Origin: JAURVT01 sp049059935
GTDB lineage: Bacteria; Actinomycetota; Actinomycetes; Propionibacteriales; Nocardioidaceae
Length of the DNA stretch: 27,953 nt
Direction of reading: 5' to 3'
NCBI RefSeq assembly: GCF_049059935.1
Contig: NZ_JBMGQR010000055.1
Location: 1 to 27,953, forward strand
Position 1 is the stretch's first letter. Each line of letters opens with the position of its first letter. Shown piece after piece: positions 15,679 through 23,247 of this stretch. The translations under genes were made by a program, and so were the position numbers. A model generated the notes under the pieces. The model was not told the origin of the DNA. It did not search any database and saw nothing but the letters and a program-made list of their open reading frames with translations.

Positions 15679-17325
15679 ATGCGCAGCACCATGCAGGACG
15701 TCCCGCTCACGATCGGCGCGATCCTGCGCCACGGGGCCGAGGTGCACGGCGACGGCGAGGTCGTCACGTGCACGGCCGACGGGACCCGGTCGAGGGGCTA
15801 CGGCGAGGTCGTCGAGCGCGTCGGACGCCTCGCCAACGCCCTGCGCCGCCTCGGCATCGACGGCGACCAGCGCGTCGGCACGTTCTGCTGGAACAACGCC
15901 GAGCACCTCGAGGCCTACCTGGCCGTGCCGTCGATGGGCGCGGTGCTCCACACCCTCAACATCCGGTTGTTCCCCGAGCAGGTGACGTACATCGTCAACC
16001 ACGCCGAGGACCAGGTGGTGATCGTCGACGCGTCGCTCGTCGTCCCGTTCGGCAAGCTGCTGCCCACCTTCGAGACGGTGCGTCACGTCGTCGTCGCCGG
16101 GCCCGAGGCGGCCGACGCGGACCTGTCGCCGCTGGAGGTCGAGGGCGTCGAGGTGCACCTGTACGAGGACCTCCTCGCCGCCGAGGAGAGCACCTTCGAG
16201 TGGCCCGAGCTGGACGAGAGGGACGCCGCCGCGATGTGCTACACCAGCGGCACCACGGGCAACCCCAAGGGCGTGGTCTACAGCCACCGCTCGGCCTACC
16301 TGCACTCGATGGCCGTCTCGCTCGGCATCAACGCCGGCCTGACGCCTCGCGACCGGGTGCTGCCGGTCGTCCCCATGTTCCACGCGAACGCCTGGGGCCT
16401 GGCGTACGCGGCGTTCATGATGGGCTCCTCGCTCACGATGCCCGACCGCTGGCTGCAGGCCGAGCCGCTGGTCGGCTTCATCGAGGCCTCGCGCCCCACC
16501 GTCTCCGGCGGCGTGCCGACGGTCTGGAACGACGTGCTGGGCTACCTCGACGCGCACGAGGACGCCGACGTCAGCTCGCTGCGGCTCGTGCTGTGCGGCG
16601 GCTCGGCGGTGCCCGTCTCGCTGCAGAAGGCGCTCGACGAGCGGCACGGCGTGCGGATGATCCAGGCGTGGGGCATGACCGAGACGTCGCCCGTCGCGTC
16701 GGTCAGCCTGCCGCCGCTCGGCGCCGAGGGCGAGGACGCCTGGCGCTACCGCGGCACCCAGGGGCGCCTGCTGCCCGGGGTCTTCGGCCGGATCGTCGGC
16801 GAGGACGGCACCGTCCAGCCGCGCGACGGCGAGGCCGTCGGCGAGCTCGAGGTGCGCGGCTCGTGGGTCACCGGCGCCTACTACAAGGACGACGACCCCG
16901 AGAAGTTCCGCGACGGCTGGCTGCGCACCGGCGACGTCGGCACCCTCGACGCGCTGGGCTTCATCACGCTCACCGACCGCGCCAAGGACGTGATCAAGTC
17001 CGGCGGCGAGTGGATCTCGTCGGTCGACCTCGAGAACGCGCTCATGGCGCACCCCGACGTGGTCGAGGCGGCCGTCGTCGGCATCCCGGACGAGAAGTGG
17101 CAGGAGCGCCCGCTCGCCAACGTCGTCGTGCGCGAGGGCGCGGACGTGACGGCGGCGCAGCTGCGCGAGTTCCTGTCCGACTCCGTCGCCGCCTGGCAGC
17201 TGCCCGACGCGTGGGCCTTCATCCCCGAGGTGCCCCGCACGTCGGTGGGCAAGTTCGACAAGAAGGTGCTCCGCCGCAGCTTCGCCGACGGCGAGCTGGA
17301 CGTGGACTACACCCGCAAGGGGTGA
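15679..17325 (+). CDS. Acyl-CoA synthetase (AMP-forming, medium/long chain)
   Basis: A 548-residue adenylate-forming enzyme that activates carboxylic acids to acyl-CoA. The AMP-binding P-loop is YTSGTTGNPKGVVYSH (188-203); WGMTETSP is the A5 block; GWLRTGDVGTLDALGFITLTDR carries the ribose-binding aspartate; IKSGGEWISS is the A8 hinge; and K525 in SVGKFDKK is the catalytic lysine near the C-terminus. The MxSTMQDVPLT start is typical of the AlkK/FadD-type medium/long-chain group. The start is confirmed by AGGAG five bases upstream (15669-15673). It reads toward nhaA, separated by a 79-bp structured leader. Fatty acid or aromatic acid use cannot be told apart from sequence alone. Confidence 0.92.
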   Translation: MRSTMQDVPLTIGAILRHGAEVHGDGEVVTCTADGTRSRGYGEVVERVGRLANALRRLGIDGDQRVGTFCWNNAEHLEAYLAVPSMGAVLHTLNIRLFPEQVTYIVNHAEDQVVIVDASLVVPFGKLLPTFETVRHVVVAGPEAADADLSPLEVEGVEVHLYEDLLAAEESTFEWPELDERDAAAMCYTSGTTGNPKGVVYSHRSAYLHSMAVSLGINAGLTPRDRVLPVVPMFHANAWGLAYAAFMMGSSLTMPDRWLQAEPLVGFIEASRPTVSGGVPTVWNDVLGYLDAHEDADVSSLRLVLCGGSAVPVSLQKALDERHGVRMIQAWGMTETSPVASVSLPPLGAEGEDAWRYRGTQGRLLPGVFGRIVGEDGTVQPRDGEAVGELEVRGSWVTGAYYKDDDPEKFRDGWLRTGDVGTLDALGFITLTDRAKDVIKSGGEWISSVDLENALMAHPDVVEAAVVGIPDEKWQERPLANVVVREGADVTAAQLREFLSDSVAAWQLPDAWAFIPEVPRTSVGKFDKKVLRRSFADGELDVDYTRKG

Positions 17326-17348
17326 CGTCGCAGGGCCGTAGGATGGGC

Positions 17349-17407
17349 CACGGTGCGCCGGGAAGTCTGGTCGGCATGATGCCGTCGACCCTCCAGGAGC
17401 CACCGTG
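17349..17407 (+). promoter_or_regulatory. Structured nhaA leader; candidate ion-sensing riboswitch
   Basis: The RNA can form a closing stem CACGGUG (17349-17355) with CACCGUG (17401-17407), a perfect 7-bp pairing that buries the GUG start codon of nhaA, with AGGAG (17395-17399) enclosed. Inside, GGUCGGCA (17369-17376) pairs with the segment 17380-17390 around a UGA loop with a 3-base bulge. GCGCCGGGAAGUCUGGUC (17355-17372) looks like a conserved core. A TAGGAT at 17339-17344 could be a -10 box placing the RNA 5' end near the first stem. Known riboswitches upstream of nhaA (the nhaA-I/nhaA-II, lithium or sodium classes) make this the first comparison; membership is unproven. Confidence 0.5.
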
Positions 17408-18715
17408 ACCCAGCCCACCCGCCTGTTCGCCCGGGGGTCGTGGCGCGAGTCGTCCCGCATCGCCGAGGTGCTGCGCGGCGAGACCACGGGCGGCCTGCTG
17501 CTCATCGTCGGCGCCGTCGTCGCGATCGTGTGGGCCAACACCCCGTGGGCGGACGTGTACAGGTCGGTCCGTGACTTCCGGGTCGGGCCGTCGGCGCTGC
17601 ACCTCGACCTGTCGATCGGCACCTGGGCGGCCGACGGTCTGCTCGCGATCTTCTTCTTCGTCGTCGGCCTGGAGCTCAAGCGCGAGTTCGTCGCCGGCGA
17701 CCTGCGCGACCCCCGACGGGCGGCTCTGCCGATGGCGGCCGCGGTGGGCGGCATGGCCGTCCCCGCGCTGGTCTTCGTCGCGTGGAACCTCGGCGCAGGC
17801 GGCGACCTGCGCGGCTGGGCCATCCCCACGGCCACCGACATCGCGTTCGCCGTCGCGATCCTCGCGGTGATCAGCACCCACCTGCCGACGGGCCTGCGGA
17901 CGTTCCTGCTGACGCTCGCCGTCGTCGACGACCTGCTGGCCATCACGATCATCGCGATCTTCTACACCAGCGAGCTGCAGCCGCTCTACCTGCTCGCCGC
18001 GGCCGTGCCGATCGGCCTGTTCGCCCTGCTCGTGCAGCGGCGCGTCCGGTCGTGGTGGCTGCTGATCCCCCTGGCGGTGGTCGCCTGGGGCCTGGTGCAC
18101 GAGTCCGGCGTGCACGCGACGGTGGCGGGCGTGCTGCTGGGCTTCACCGTGCCCGTGCTGCGTCGCGACGGCGCCGACGGCCCCGGCATGGCCGAGCACC
18201 TGGAGAAGCTGGTCCGGCCGGTCTCGGCGGGTCTCGCGGTGCCCGTCTTCGCCTTCTTCGCCGCCGGCGTCACCGTCGGCGGGCTCAGCGGGCTGGCCGA
18301 GTCGCTCACCGACCCCGTCGCGCTCGGCATCCTCACCGGGCTGGTCGTGGGCAAGACCGTCGGCATCACAGGCTCGACCTGGTTGCTGTCGCGCTTCACC
18401 CGGGCCGAGCTGGACGACGACCTCGCCTGGATCGACGTCGTCGGCATGGCGATGCTCGCCGGCATCGGCTTCACGGTCTCGCTGCTGATCGGCGAGCTCG
18501 CGTTCGGGCAGGGCAGCGAGCGCGACGAGCACGTCAAGGTCGGGGTGCTGGTGGGGTCGGTGGTCGCCACGCTCCTGGCGAGCGTCGTGCTCCGCTCGCG
18601 CAACCGCGTGTACCGCCGCGTCGCCGAGCGGGAGTCCGCCGACCTCGACGGCGACGGCGTCCCCGACGTCTACCAGGAGCGCCCGTCGGACCCCCGTGAC
18701 AGCATGGAGCGATGA
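17405..18715 (+). CDS. nhaA: Na+/H+ antiporter NhaA
   Basis: A 436-residue sodium/proton antiporter of the plasma membrane. Family marks are VGLELKREF (88-95), the unwound-helix motif PTATDIAFA (141-149, D145), the twin aspartates V-D175-D176 that carry ions, and K317 in VVGKTVGI, corresponding to the key lysine of helix X. About twelve membrane helices are present. It is longer than E. coli NhaA (388) because of a hydrophilic tail from residue ~400 that holds DLDGDGVPDVYQ (413-424), resembling a calcium-binding DxDxDG loop. GTG start with AGGAG five bases upstream, inside a foldable leader. The stop overlaps the next gene (ATGA). Role: sodium and pH homeostasis. Confidence 0.95.
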   Translation: MTQPTRLFARGSWRESSRIAEVLRGETTGGLLLIVGAVVAIVWANTPWADVYRSVRDFRVGPSALHLDLSIGTWAADGLLAIFFFVVGLELKREFVAGDLRDPRRAALPMAAAVGGMAVPALVFVAWNLGAGGDLRGWAIPTATDIAFAVAILAVISTHLPTGLRTFLLTLAVVDDLLAITIIAIFYTSELQPLYLLAAAVPIGLFALLVQRRVRSWWLLIPLAVVAWGLVHESGVHATVAGVLLGFTVPVLRRDGADGPGMAEHLEKLVRPVSAGLAVPVFAFFAAGVTVGGLSGLAESLTDPVALGILTGLVVGKTVGITGSTWLLSRFTRAELDDDLAWIDVVGMAMLAGIGFTVSLLIGELAFGQGSERDEHVKVGVLVGSVVATLLASVVLRSRNRVYRRVAERESADLDGDGVPDVYQERPSDPRDSMER

Positions 18716-19341
18716 CCTCGCGACCCGCCCTGCGCATCGTGGCCGCCCTCGTCGGACCGGTCGCGCTGACGGTGGCCGGTGCCACCCACCCGGCCCACCT
18801 CACCGCCGACTCGGCGTCCTGGTGGCGCGACCTGCACGTGATCATGCTGCCGCTGTTCCCCCTGCTGGGGCTGAGCGTCTGGGCATTGCTCCACCGCGTG
18901 CGCGAGGGCGTCGACGGGTGGCTGGCGATCGTCGCGCGGGTGCTCGCCTTCGTGTACGCGATGTTCTACACCGGTCTCGACGTGCTGGCGGGGATCGGCG
19001 CGGGTGCCCTGACCGAGCACCGCACCATGGGCGGTGAGATCGGGTCGGCCAACTCCGTCATGTTCTTCCAGGGCAACATCCTGGCCGAGGTCGGCACGTG
19101 GTCGCTGCTCGTCGCGTTCGCACTGGTGGGCGTCGTCCACCTGCGCCGTGTCGGCCCCCTGTCGCTGGTGGGCACCGTCGTCCTGCTGGGCGCCTCGTAC
19201 TCGTTCGTCACGTCGCACGTGTACTGGCCGCGCGGCGTGCTGACCATGGTCGCCTTCGGGGTCGGCGTCGCGCTGCTGCTCCTTGCCGAGCGGCGCGCGG
19301 GGCGCACGTCCGTCGCCGACCGGGAGCCCGTGCCGGCATGA
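18712..19341 (+). CDS. Uncharacterised multi-pass membrane protein
   Basis: A 209-residue membrane protein I cannot name. Hydrophobic segments lie at about 8-24, 42-61, 72-97, 128-145, 151-168 and 172-190, suggesting six helices; ATHPAHL and a WWRDLHVIMLPLFP segment follow the first helix. Histidines in the loops could bind metal or haem, but no family motif is clear. It is bracketed by ATGA overlaps with nhaA and with the aldo/keto reductase, so all three are probably one transcript. A link to sodium or pH stress is only suggested by this position. Confidence 0.85.
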   Translation: MTSRPALRIVAALVGPVALTVAGATHPAHLTADSASWWRDLHVIMLPLFPLLGLSVWALLHRVREGVDGWLAIVARVLAFVYAMFYTGLDVLAGIGAGALTEHRTMGGEIGSANSVMFFQGNILAEVGTWSLLVAFALVGVVHLRRVGPLSLVGTVVLLGASYSFVTSHVYWPRGVLTMVAFGVGVALLLLAERRAGRTSVADREPVPA

Positions 19342-20249
19342 CCGCGCGGCTCGGTCTCGGCACGGCCGCGCTGGGTCGGCCCGAGTACCTCAACGTCGGG
19401 CACGGCGACGACCTCGGCGGGCGGTACGACGTCGACCTGCTGCGCGAGCACGCGCACGCCGTCCTCGACGCCGCGTGGGACGCGGGCGTCCGGCACCTCG
19501 ATGCCGCGCGATCCTACGGCGCGGGCGAGGAGTTCGTCGGGGGCTGGCTGGCGAGCCACCCCGGCCGCCGCGCGGAGGTGACCGTCGGGTCCAAGTGGGG
19601 GTACACCTACGTCGCGGGGTTTGCGCGCGGGGCGTCCGAGCACGAGGTCAAGGACCACTCGCTCGCGACGTTCGAGCGTCAGTGGCCCGAGACCCTCGAC
19701 GCGCTCGGCGGGCCGCCCGACCTCTACCTCGTGCACAGCCTGACCGCCGACAGCCCCGCCCTCGACGACGCCGCCCTGCTCGGCCGGCTGTCCGGCCTCG
19801 CCGCCGACGGCGTGCGCGTCGGGCTGTCCACGAGCGGGCCGACGCAGGGCGAGGTCCTGCGTCGCGCGCTCGACCTGGACGGGCCGTTCAGCACCGTCCA
19901 GGCCACCTGGAACCTGCTCGAGCCGTCCGCCGGCGACGCCCTCGCCGAGGCCTCGGCGCACGGGTGGACGGTGGTGGTCAAGGAGGCCGTGGCCAACGGA
20001 CGCCTGGCAAAGCCGGGCACGTCGTCGGCGCTCGACGACGCCGCCACGTCGCTCGGCGTGGGCCGTGACGCCGTCGCGCTGGCCGCCGCGATGGCGCAGC
20101 CGTGGGCCGACGTCGTGCTCAGCGGGGCGTCCACCGTCGAGCAGCTGCGGGCCAACGCGCTCGCCGCGGACGTCGACGTCGAGCTCGACGGCCTTGCTCA
20201 GGACCCCGGTCAGTACTGGGCCGAGCGGTCCGCGATGACGTGGAGCTGA
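19338..20249 (+). CDS. Aldo/keto reductase
   Basis: A 303-residue NAD(P)H-dependent oxidoreductase of the AKR (TIM-barrel) superfamily. The catalytic tetrad is visible as D55 and Y60 (HLDAARSYG), K86 (GSKWGY) and H133 (YLVHSL). The N-terminal LGLGTAALGRP and late SGASTVEQLRAN blocks are typical. Its ATG overlaps the stop of the membrane protein gene, which fixes the start. It ends three bases before the convergent dihydroxyacetone kinase stop. The physiological carbonyl substrate is unknown. Confidence 0.92.
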   Translation: MTARLGLGTAALGRPEYLNVGHGDDLGGRYDVDLLREHAHAVLDAAWDAGVRHLDAARSYGAGEEFVGGWLASHPGRRAEVTVGSKWGYTYVAGFARGASEHEVKDHSLATFERQWPETLDALGGPPDLYLVHSLTADSPALDDAALLGRLSGLAADGVRVGLSTSGPTQGEVLRRALDLDGPFSTVQATWNLLEPSAGDALAEASAHGWTVVVKEAVANGRLAKPGTSSALDDAATSLGVGRDAVALAAAMAQPWADVVLSGASTVEQLRANALAADVDVELDGLAQDPGQYWAERSAMTWS

Positions 20250-20252
20250 GGG

Positions 20253-21947
20253 TCAGCCCAGCTCGCCGGTGACGGCCTCGGCCCAGACCACGACCGCGTG
20301 CGCCCCGGGGTCGGGCGTGCCCTTCGCCCGCTCGCCCAGGTAGCTGGCGCGGCCCACCTTGGCGACCGTCCCGGCGGTCGACGCGGTGCCCGCGCGGGCG
20401 GCCTCGACGGCCTGCGCCGCGGCGTCCTGCGCGCCGGCGTCGAGCTGCTCGGTGAGGGTGGCGCCCAGCGGCACCAGCGCGTCGAGCATCGTCCGGTCGC
20501 CGAGCGACGCGCCGCCGACCTCGGCGATGCCGTCGGCACCGGCCGTCACCGCGCGGGCCCAGGTGGCGGGGTCGGAGGCGTCGCCGTCGTCGACGACGGC
20601 CGCGGCGCGCATCAGCATGATCGAGTACAGCGGGCCCGACGTGCCGCCGATGACGCGGCGCAGGGTGCCGGCCACGTGACGCAAGGCCTCGGCCGGGTCG
20701 GCGGGCAGCGCGTCGATCTCGTCCTGGACGGCGCGGGCGCCGCGGTCGAGGCCGGTGCCGAGGTCGCCGTCGCCGACCTCGCTGTCCATCCGGGTGAGCT
20801 CGGGCTCGGCGTCGCGCAGGGCGGCGCACGCGGCCGTCAGCGCACGGTGGACGGGTGAGTCGGCGGCGAGGTGCTCGGAGCCGTCAGGCTCGGCCTCGGT
20901 GGGTGGCGCCGGCACGGTGACGGGCGCGGCGATCCGTCCGCGGTGGGCGGCGGGCCAGGCGGACGTCTCGGTGGGCGCGTCGAGCGCGGCGAGCAGGTCG
21001 TCGTCGACCTCGAGCACCGAGATCGAGCAGCCGGCCATGTCGAGCGCGCTGAGGAACGTGCCCGCCCACAGCCGCTCGACGACGACGTCGCGACGGCGCA
21101 GGGCGGCCAGCGCGCCGCGGGCGACGATGTCGAGCTCACCGGGAGGCGTGGCGCCCAGGTCGTTGACCACGACGGCGACGCGCGCGCCGGCGCCGATCCG
21201 GCGGTCGGTGGTGACGGTGTCGACGAGGCGCTCGGCGACCTCGTCGGCGGTGACCATGGTGCCGCGCTCGACGCCGGACTCGCCGTGGATGCCCAGGCCC
21301 CACTCGATCTCGTCCTCGGCCAGCTCGAAGCCCGGGTGGCCCACCGCGGGCACGGTGCAGGCGCTGAGGGCGACGCCCATCGTCCCCACGCGGTCGGCCA
21401 CGGTCTTCGCCGCGGCGGTGACGGCCGCGAGGTCACGTCCCGCGGCAGCGGCGGCACCCGCGGCCTTGTGCACCAGGATCGTGCCGACCAGCCCGCGACG
21501 TCCGGCGTGCTCGCCGTCCTCGGCCAGCGCGACGTCGTCGCCGACGACCACCATCGACACGTCGGTGCCCTCGGCGCGGGCGATCTCGGCGGCGAGGCCG
21601 AAGTTGAGCCGGTCGCCGGTGTAGTTCTTGACCACGAGCAGCACGCCGGCCGGCCCGGCGACCGCACGGATCGCGGCGAGCACGGCGTCCGTCGACGGCG
21701 AGGTGAAGACGTCGCCGACCACCGCGCCGGTGAGCATGCCCGGCCCGACGTACCCGGCGTGCGCGGGCTCGTGGCCCGCTCCCCCGCCGGACAGGATCGT
21801 GACCTCGCCGCGCCCCGCGACGTCCGCGTGGTCGGCCCGCAGCGCGACCGTCTGCCCCTCCAGCAGCACCAGCCCCGGGTTCCCCGACGCCAGTCCCTCC
21901 AGCATCTCGGGCACCACGTCCTGCACCGCGTCGATCAGCTTCTTCAT
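20253..21947 (-). CDS. dhaK: ATP-dependent dihydroxyacetone kinase (DhaK-DhaL fusion)
   Basis: A 564-residue single-chain kinase that phosphorylates dihydroxyacetone to DHAP. The DhaK part (1-335) has SGGGAGHEPAHAGYVG (53-68) and H221 in GLGIHGESG, the histidine that holds the substrate as a hemiaminal. After a proline-rich linker (338-360) the DhaL part has metal-binding D388, D393 and D395 (MDSEVGDGDLG) and GGTSGPLYS (434-442), plus GDRTMLDAL. The fused DhaK-DhaL arrangement is that of ATP-using kinases, not PTS-dependent DhaKLM. The ATG (MKKLIDAVQDVV) matches the usual family start; a GTG/ATG-rich extension upstream is low-complexity and not believed. The 5' leader on the minus strand is extremely G-rich. 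It is convergent with the aldo/keto reductase. Confidence 0.94.
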   Translation of the reverse strand: MKKLIDAVQDVVPEMLEGLASGNPGLVLLEGQTVALRADHADVAGRGEVTILSGGGAGHEPAHAGYVGPGMLTGAVVGDVFTSPSTDAVLAAIRAVAGPAGVLLVVKNYTGDRLNFGLAAEIARAEGTDVSMVVVGDDVALAEDGEHAGRRGLVGTILVHKAAGAAAAAGRDLAAVTAAAKTVADRVGTMGVALSACTVPAVGHPGFELAEDEIEWGLGIHGESGVERGTMVTADEVAERLVDTVTTDRRIGAGARVAVVVNDLGATPPGELDIVARGALAALRRRDVVVERLWAGTFLSALDMAGCSISVLEVDDDLLAALDAPTETSAWPAAHRGRIAAPVTVPAPPTEAEPDGSEHLAADSPVHRALTAACAALRDAEPELTRMDSEVGDGDLGTGLDRGARAVQDEIDALPADPAEALRHVAGTLRRVIGGTSGPLYSIMLMRAAAVVDDGDASDPATWARAVTAGADGIAEVGGASLGDRTMLDALVPLGATLTEQLDAGAQDAAAQAVEAARAGTASTAGTVAKVGRASYLGERAKGTPDPGAHAVVVWAEAVTGELG

Positions 21948-21958
21948 GCCCCGGACCC

Positions 21959-22035
21959 TAACCCCTCCTCCCCCACCCCCGCCCCTCCCCGCCCACCCCC
22001 TCCCCCCACCCGCCCAGCGCCCCCTCCCCCTGCCC
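21959..22035 (-). other. C-rich tract; G-quadruplex-prone leader of the DHA kinase gene
   Basis: Almost pure C with scattered A/T on the plus strand, so the minus strand (the kinase sense strand) has many runs of three to six G separated by one to three bases, ending about 12 bases before the kinase ATG. Such sequence can form G-quadruplexes in DNA or in the mRNA leader. It abuts the left inverted repeat of the unit at 22038-23329. Confidence 0.7.
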
Positions 22036-22037
22036 GT

Positions 22038-22119
22038 CGAGTGGCGCAAATTCGGGGTCGACACGCGCGATTCGGCCCGGTTTTGCGCCACTCGTCACGA
22101 GTTTTGCGCCACTCGGCGG
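22038..22119 (+). repeat. Left 82-bp inverted repeat
   Basis: Holds half-site copies CGAGTGGCGCAAA (22038-22050), its reverse complement at 22082-22094 and again at 22103-22115. The first two can pair as a perfect 13-bp stem with a 31-base loop. The whole segment is the reverse complement of 23248-23329 with 10 mismatches and no gaps. Confidence 0.9.
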
Positions 22120-22157
22120 CTGTCCACAGGTGGTGCCCCACGGCCCCGTCATCCACA
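22120..22157. other. Two DnaA-box-like 9-mers
   Basis: CTGTCCACA (22120-22128) and TCATCCACA (22149-22157) each differ by one base from known DnaA boxes (TTGTCCACA, TTATCCACA). They start immediately inside the left inverted repeat. Only two are present, so this is not an origin; a regulatory role or chance is possible. Confidence 0.3.
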
Positions 22158-22209
22158 GATCGACGGTCGGGGGCTCCCGTCGGCGCACGAACCGGCGCAC
22201 CGTCCTCGG

Positions 22210-22338
22210 ATGGACCTGCGATCTGCCGCCCCCGACGTCGTCCGCCACCGGCACGCCGCCCCGTTCGGGCTGACGCCCGACGCCCTCCGCGGACCGGGCT
22301 GGGTGCATCCCTCCAGCGGCGTCGCGCTCGTCCCGTGA
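22210..22338 (+). pseudogene. 5' part of the nuclease-like gene, closed by in-frame TGA
   Basis: An ATG-initiated frame of 42 codons ends at TGA (22336-22338), and the same frame continues without further stops into the nuclease-like frame to 23223. The peptide (VRHRHAAPFGLTPDALRGPGWVHP) resembles the N-terminal winged-helix, AbiEi-type segment usually fused to DUF559-like nucleases in actinobacteria. The simplest reading is one nonsense mutation in a gene of about 337 codons. A sequencing error cannot be excluded. Confidence 0.6.
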
Positions 22339-22398
22339 CTCGCGCACGACCTCACCTCGACGTGCCGCGCGATCCAGCTGGTCCTGCCCGACCACGCG

Positions 22399-23223
22399 GT
22401 GTGGACGCACGCCACCGCCGCCATGCTGCGTGGCCTGTGGCTGCCCGACCGGCTCACCCGTCTCCCGCTCGTCGTGTCGACCGACGGTGACGCGCCTCAT
22501 CACGACCGCCGCGGGGTCTACGTCCGGCGGTGCGAGGTGCCCGCCGGCCACCGCCAGGTGATCGACGGCGTGCGCATCGCGTCAGCCGCCTGGACCATCG
22601 CCGAGCTCGCCGAGGACCTCGGCCTGATCGACCTCGTCGTCGTCATCGACTCGGCGCTCCACCTGGAGCAGTGCACGCTCGAGGACCTCTGGGCCGTGAC
22701 CATCCCCGGACGTCGCGGAGTCCGCGTCCTACGACAGGCCATCCGGCTCGCGGACGGTCGCAGCGAGTCGGCCTGGGAGACGATCCTGCGGCTGCTCCAC
22801 GTGCTGAGCGAGGTCACCGACGTCCAGCCGCAGTACGTCGTCAAGGACCGTCGGGGCCAGTTCGTCGCTCGGGCCGACCTCAGGGTGGGGCGCACGCGCA
22901 GGATCCACGAGTACGACGGCGGCATCCACCGCGACCGGGATCGTCATGCCGATGACCTCAGGCGCGAGAAGGCGCTGAACCGCGCGGGCTGGGACCGTCA
23001 CGGGTACACCGCGGCGGAGATCGTCCGCACGCCCGAGCAGGTGGTCATGGACGCCGAGCACGCACGCGGACGCGAGTTCGACCCGCGTCAGATGGTGGTG
23101 TGGCGTGCCGAGGTGGAGCGTTCGAGCCTCTCGGCGGCGGGACGAGCCCGGCTCGACGGCAGGCTGCGGCGCTTCGACCGGCGCGAGCCGCCGCGCTCGG
23201 TGCGACGCCGCCGTCCCGCCTGA
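22399..23223 (+). CDS. DUF559/Vsr-like PD-(D/E)XK nuclease-domain protein, N-terminally cut
   Basis: The open frame encodes 274 residues from GTG 22399; ATG 22432 is an alternative and neither has a clear ribosome site. Homologous-looking sequence continues upstream in the same frame to 22339, just after a TGA, so this is probably the larger part of a broken gene. The C-terminal half fits the Vsr/DUF559 nuclease fold: E127 (SAWETILRLL), D160 (FVARADLRVG), E171 and D173 (HEYDGGIHR), H177, then GWDRHGYTAAEI. By family knowledge these are endonuclease-like; many actinobacterial copies are uncharacterised and carry an AbiEi-like N-terminal helix-turn-helix. The flanking inverted repeats and lower coding regularity than neighbours suggest acquisition. 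Whether a product is made is unknown. Confidence 0.7.
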   Translation: MWTHATAAMLRGLWLPDRLTRLPLVVSTDGDAPHHDRRGVYVRRCEVPAGHRQVIDGVRIASAAWTIAELAEDLGLIDLVVVIDSALHLEQCTLEDLWAVTIPGRRGVRVLRQAIRLADGRSESAWETILRLLHVLSEVTDVQPQYVVKDRRGQFVARADLRVGRTRRIHEYDGGIHRDRDRHADDLRREKALNRAGWDRHGYTAAEIVRTPEQVVMDAEHARGREFDPRQMVVWRAEVERSSLSAAGRARLDGRLRRFDRREPPRSVRRRRPA

Positions 23224-23247
23224 CCGCGCTGCAGCGAGACCACGTCA

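Noticed and set aside
14115..15773. N-terminal extension of the GGT-like protein through the MFS region
   Set aside because: That part of the frame is antisense-like noise relative to the MFS reading frame; the GTG at 14114, overlapping the MFS stop, gives a normal family start.
15622..17952. A long minus-strand frame opposite the acyl-CoA synthetase and nhaA
   Set aside because: The plus strand carries intact, motif-complete enzymes; the opposite peptide is low-complexity.
22038..22115. GAGTGGCGCAAA copies read as a small CRISPR array
   Set aside because: Copies are in opposite orientations, irregularly spaced and only about 13 bp long; the layout is inverted repeats, not direct repeats with spacers.
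22120..22157. Replication origin from the DnaA-box-like sites
   Set aside because: Only two imperfect boxes, no AT-rich unwinding element and no dnaA/dnaN nearby.
22336..22338. TGA read as selenocysteine
   Set aside because: No SECIS-like hairpin was seen directly after it, the position is not a catalytic Cys site in this family, and no selenium genes are nearby.
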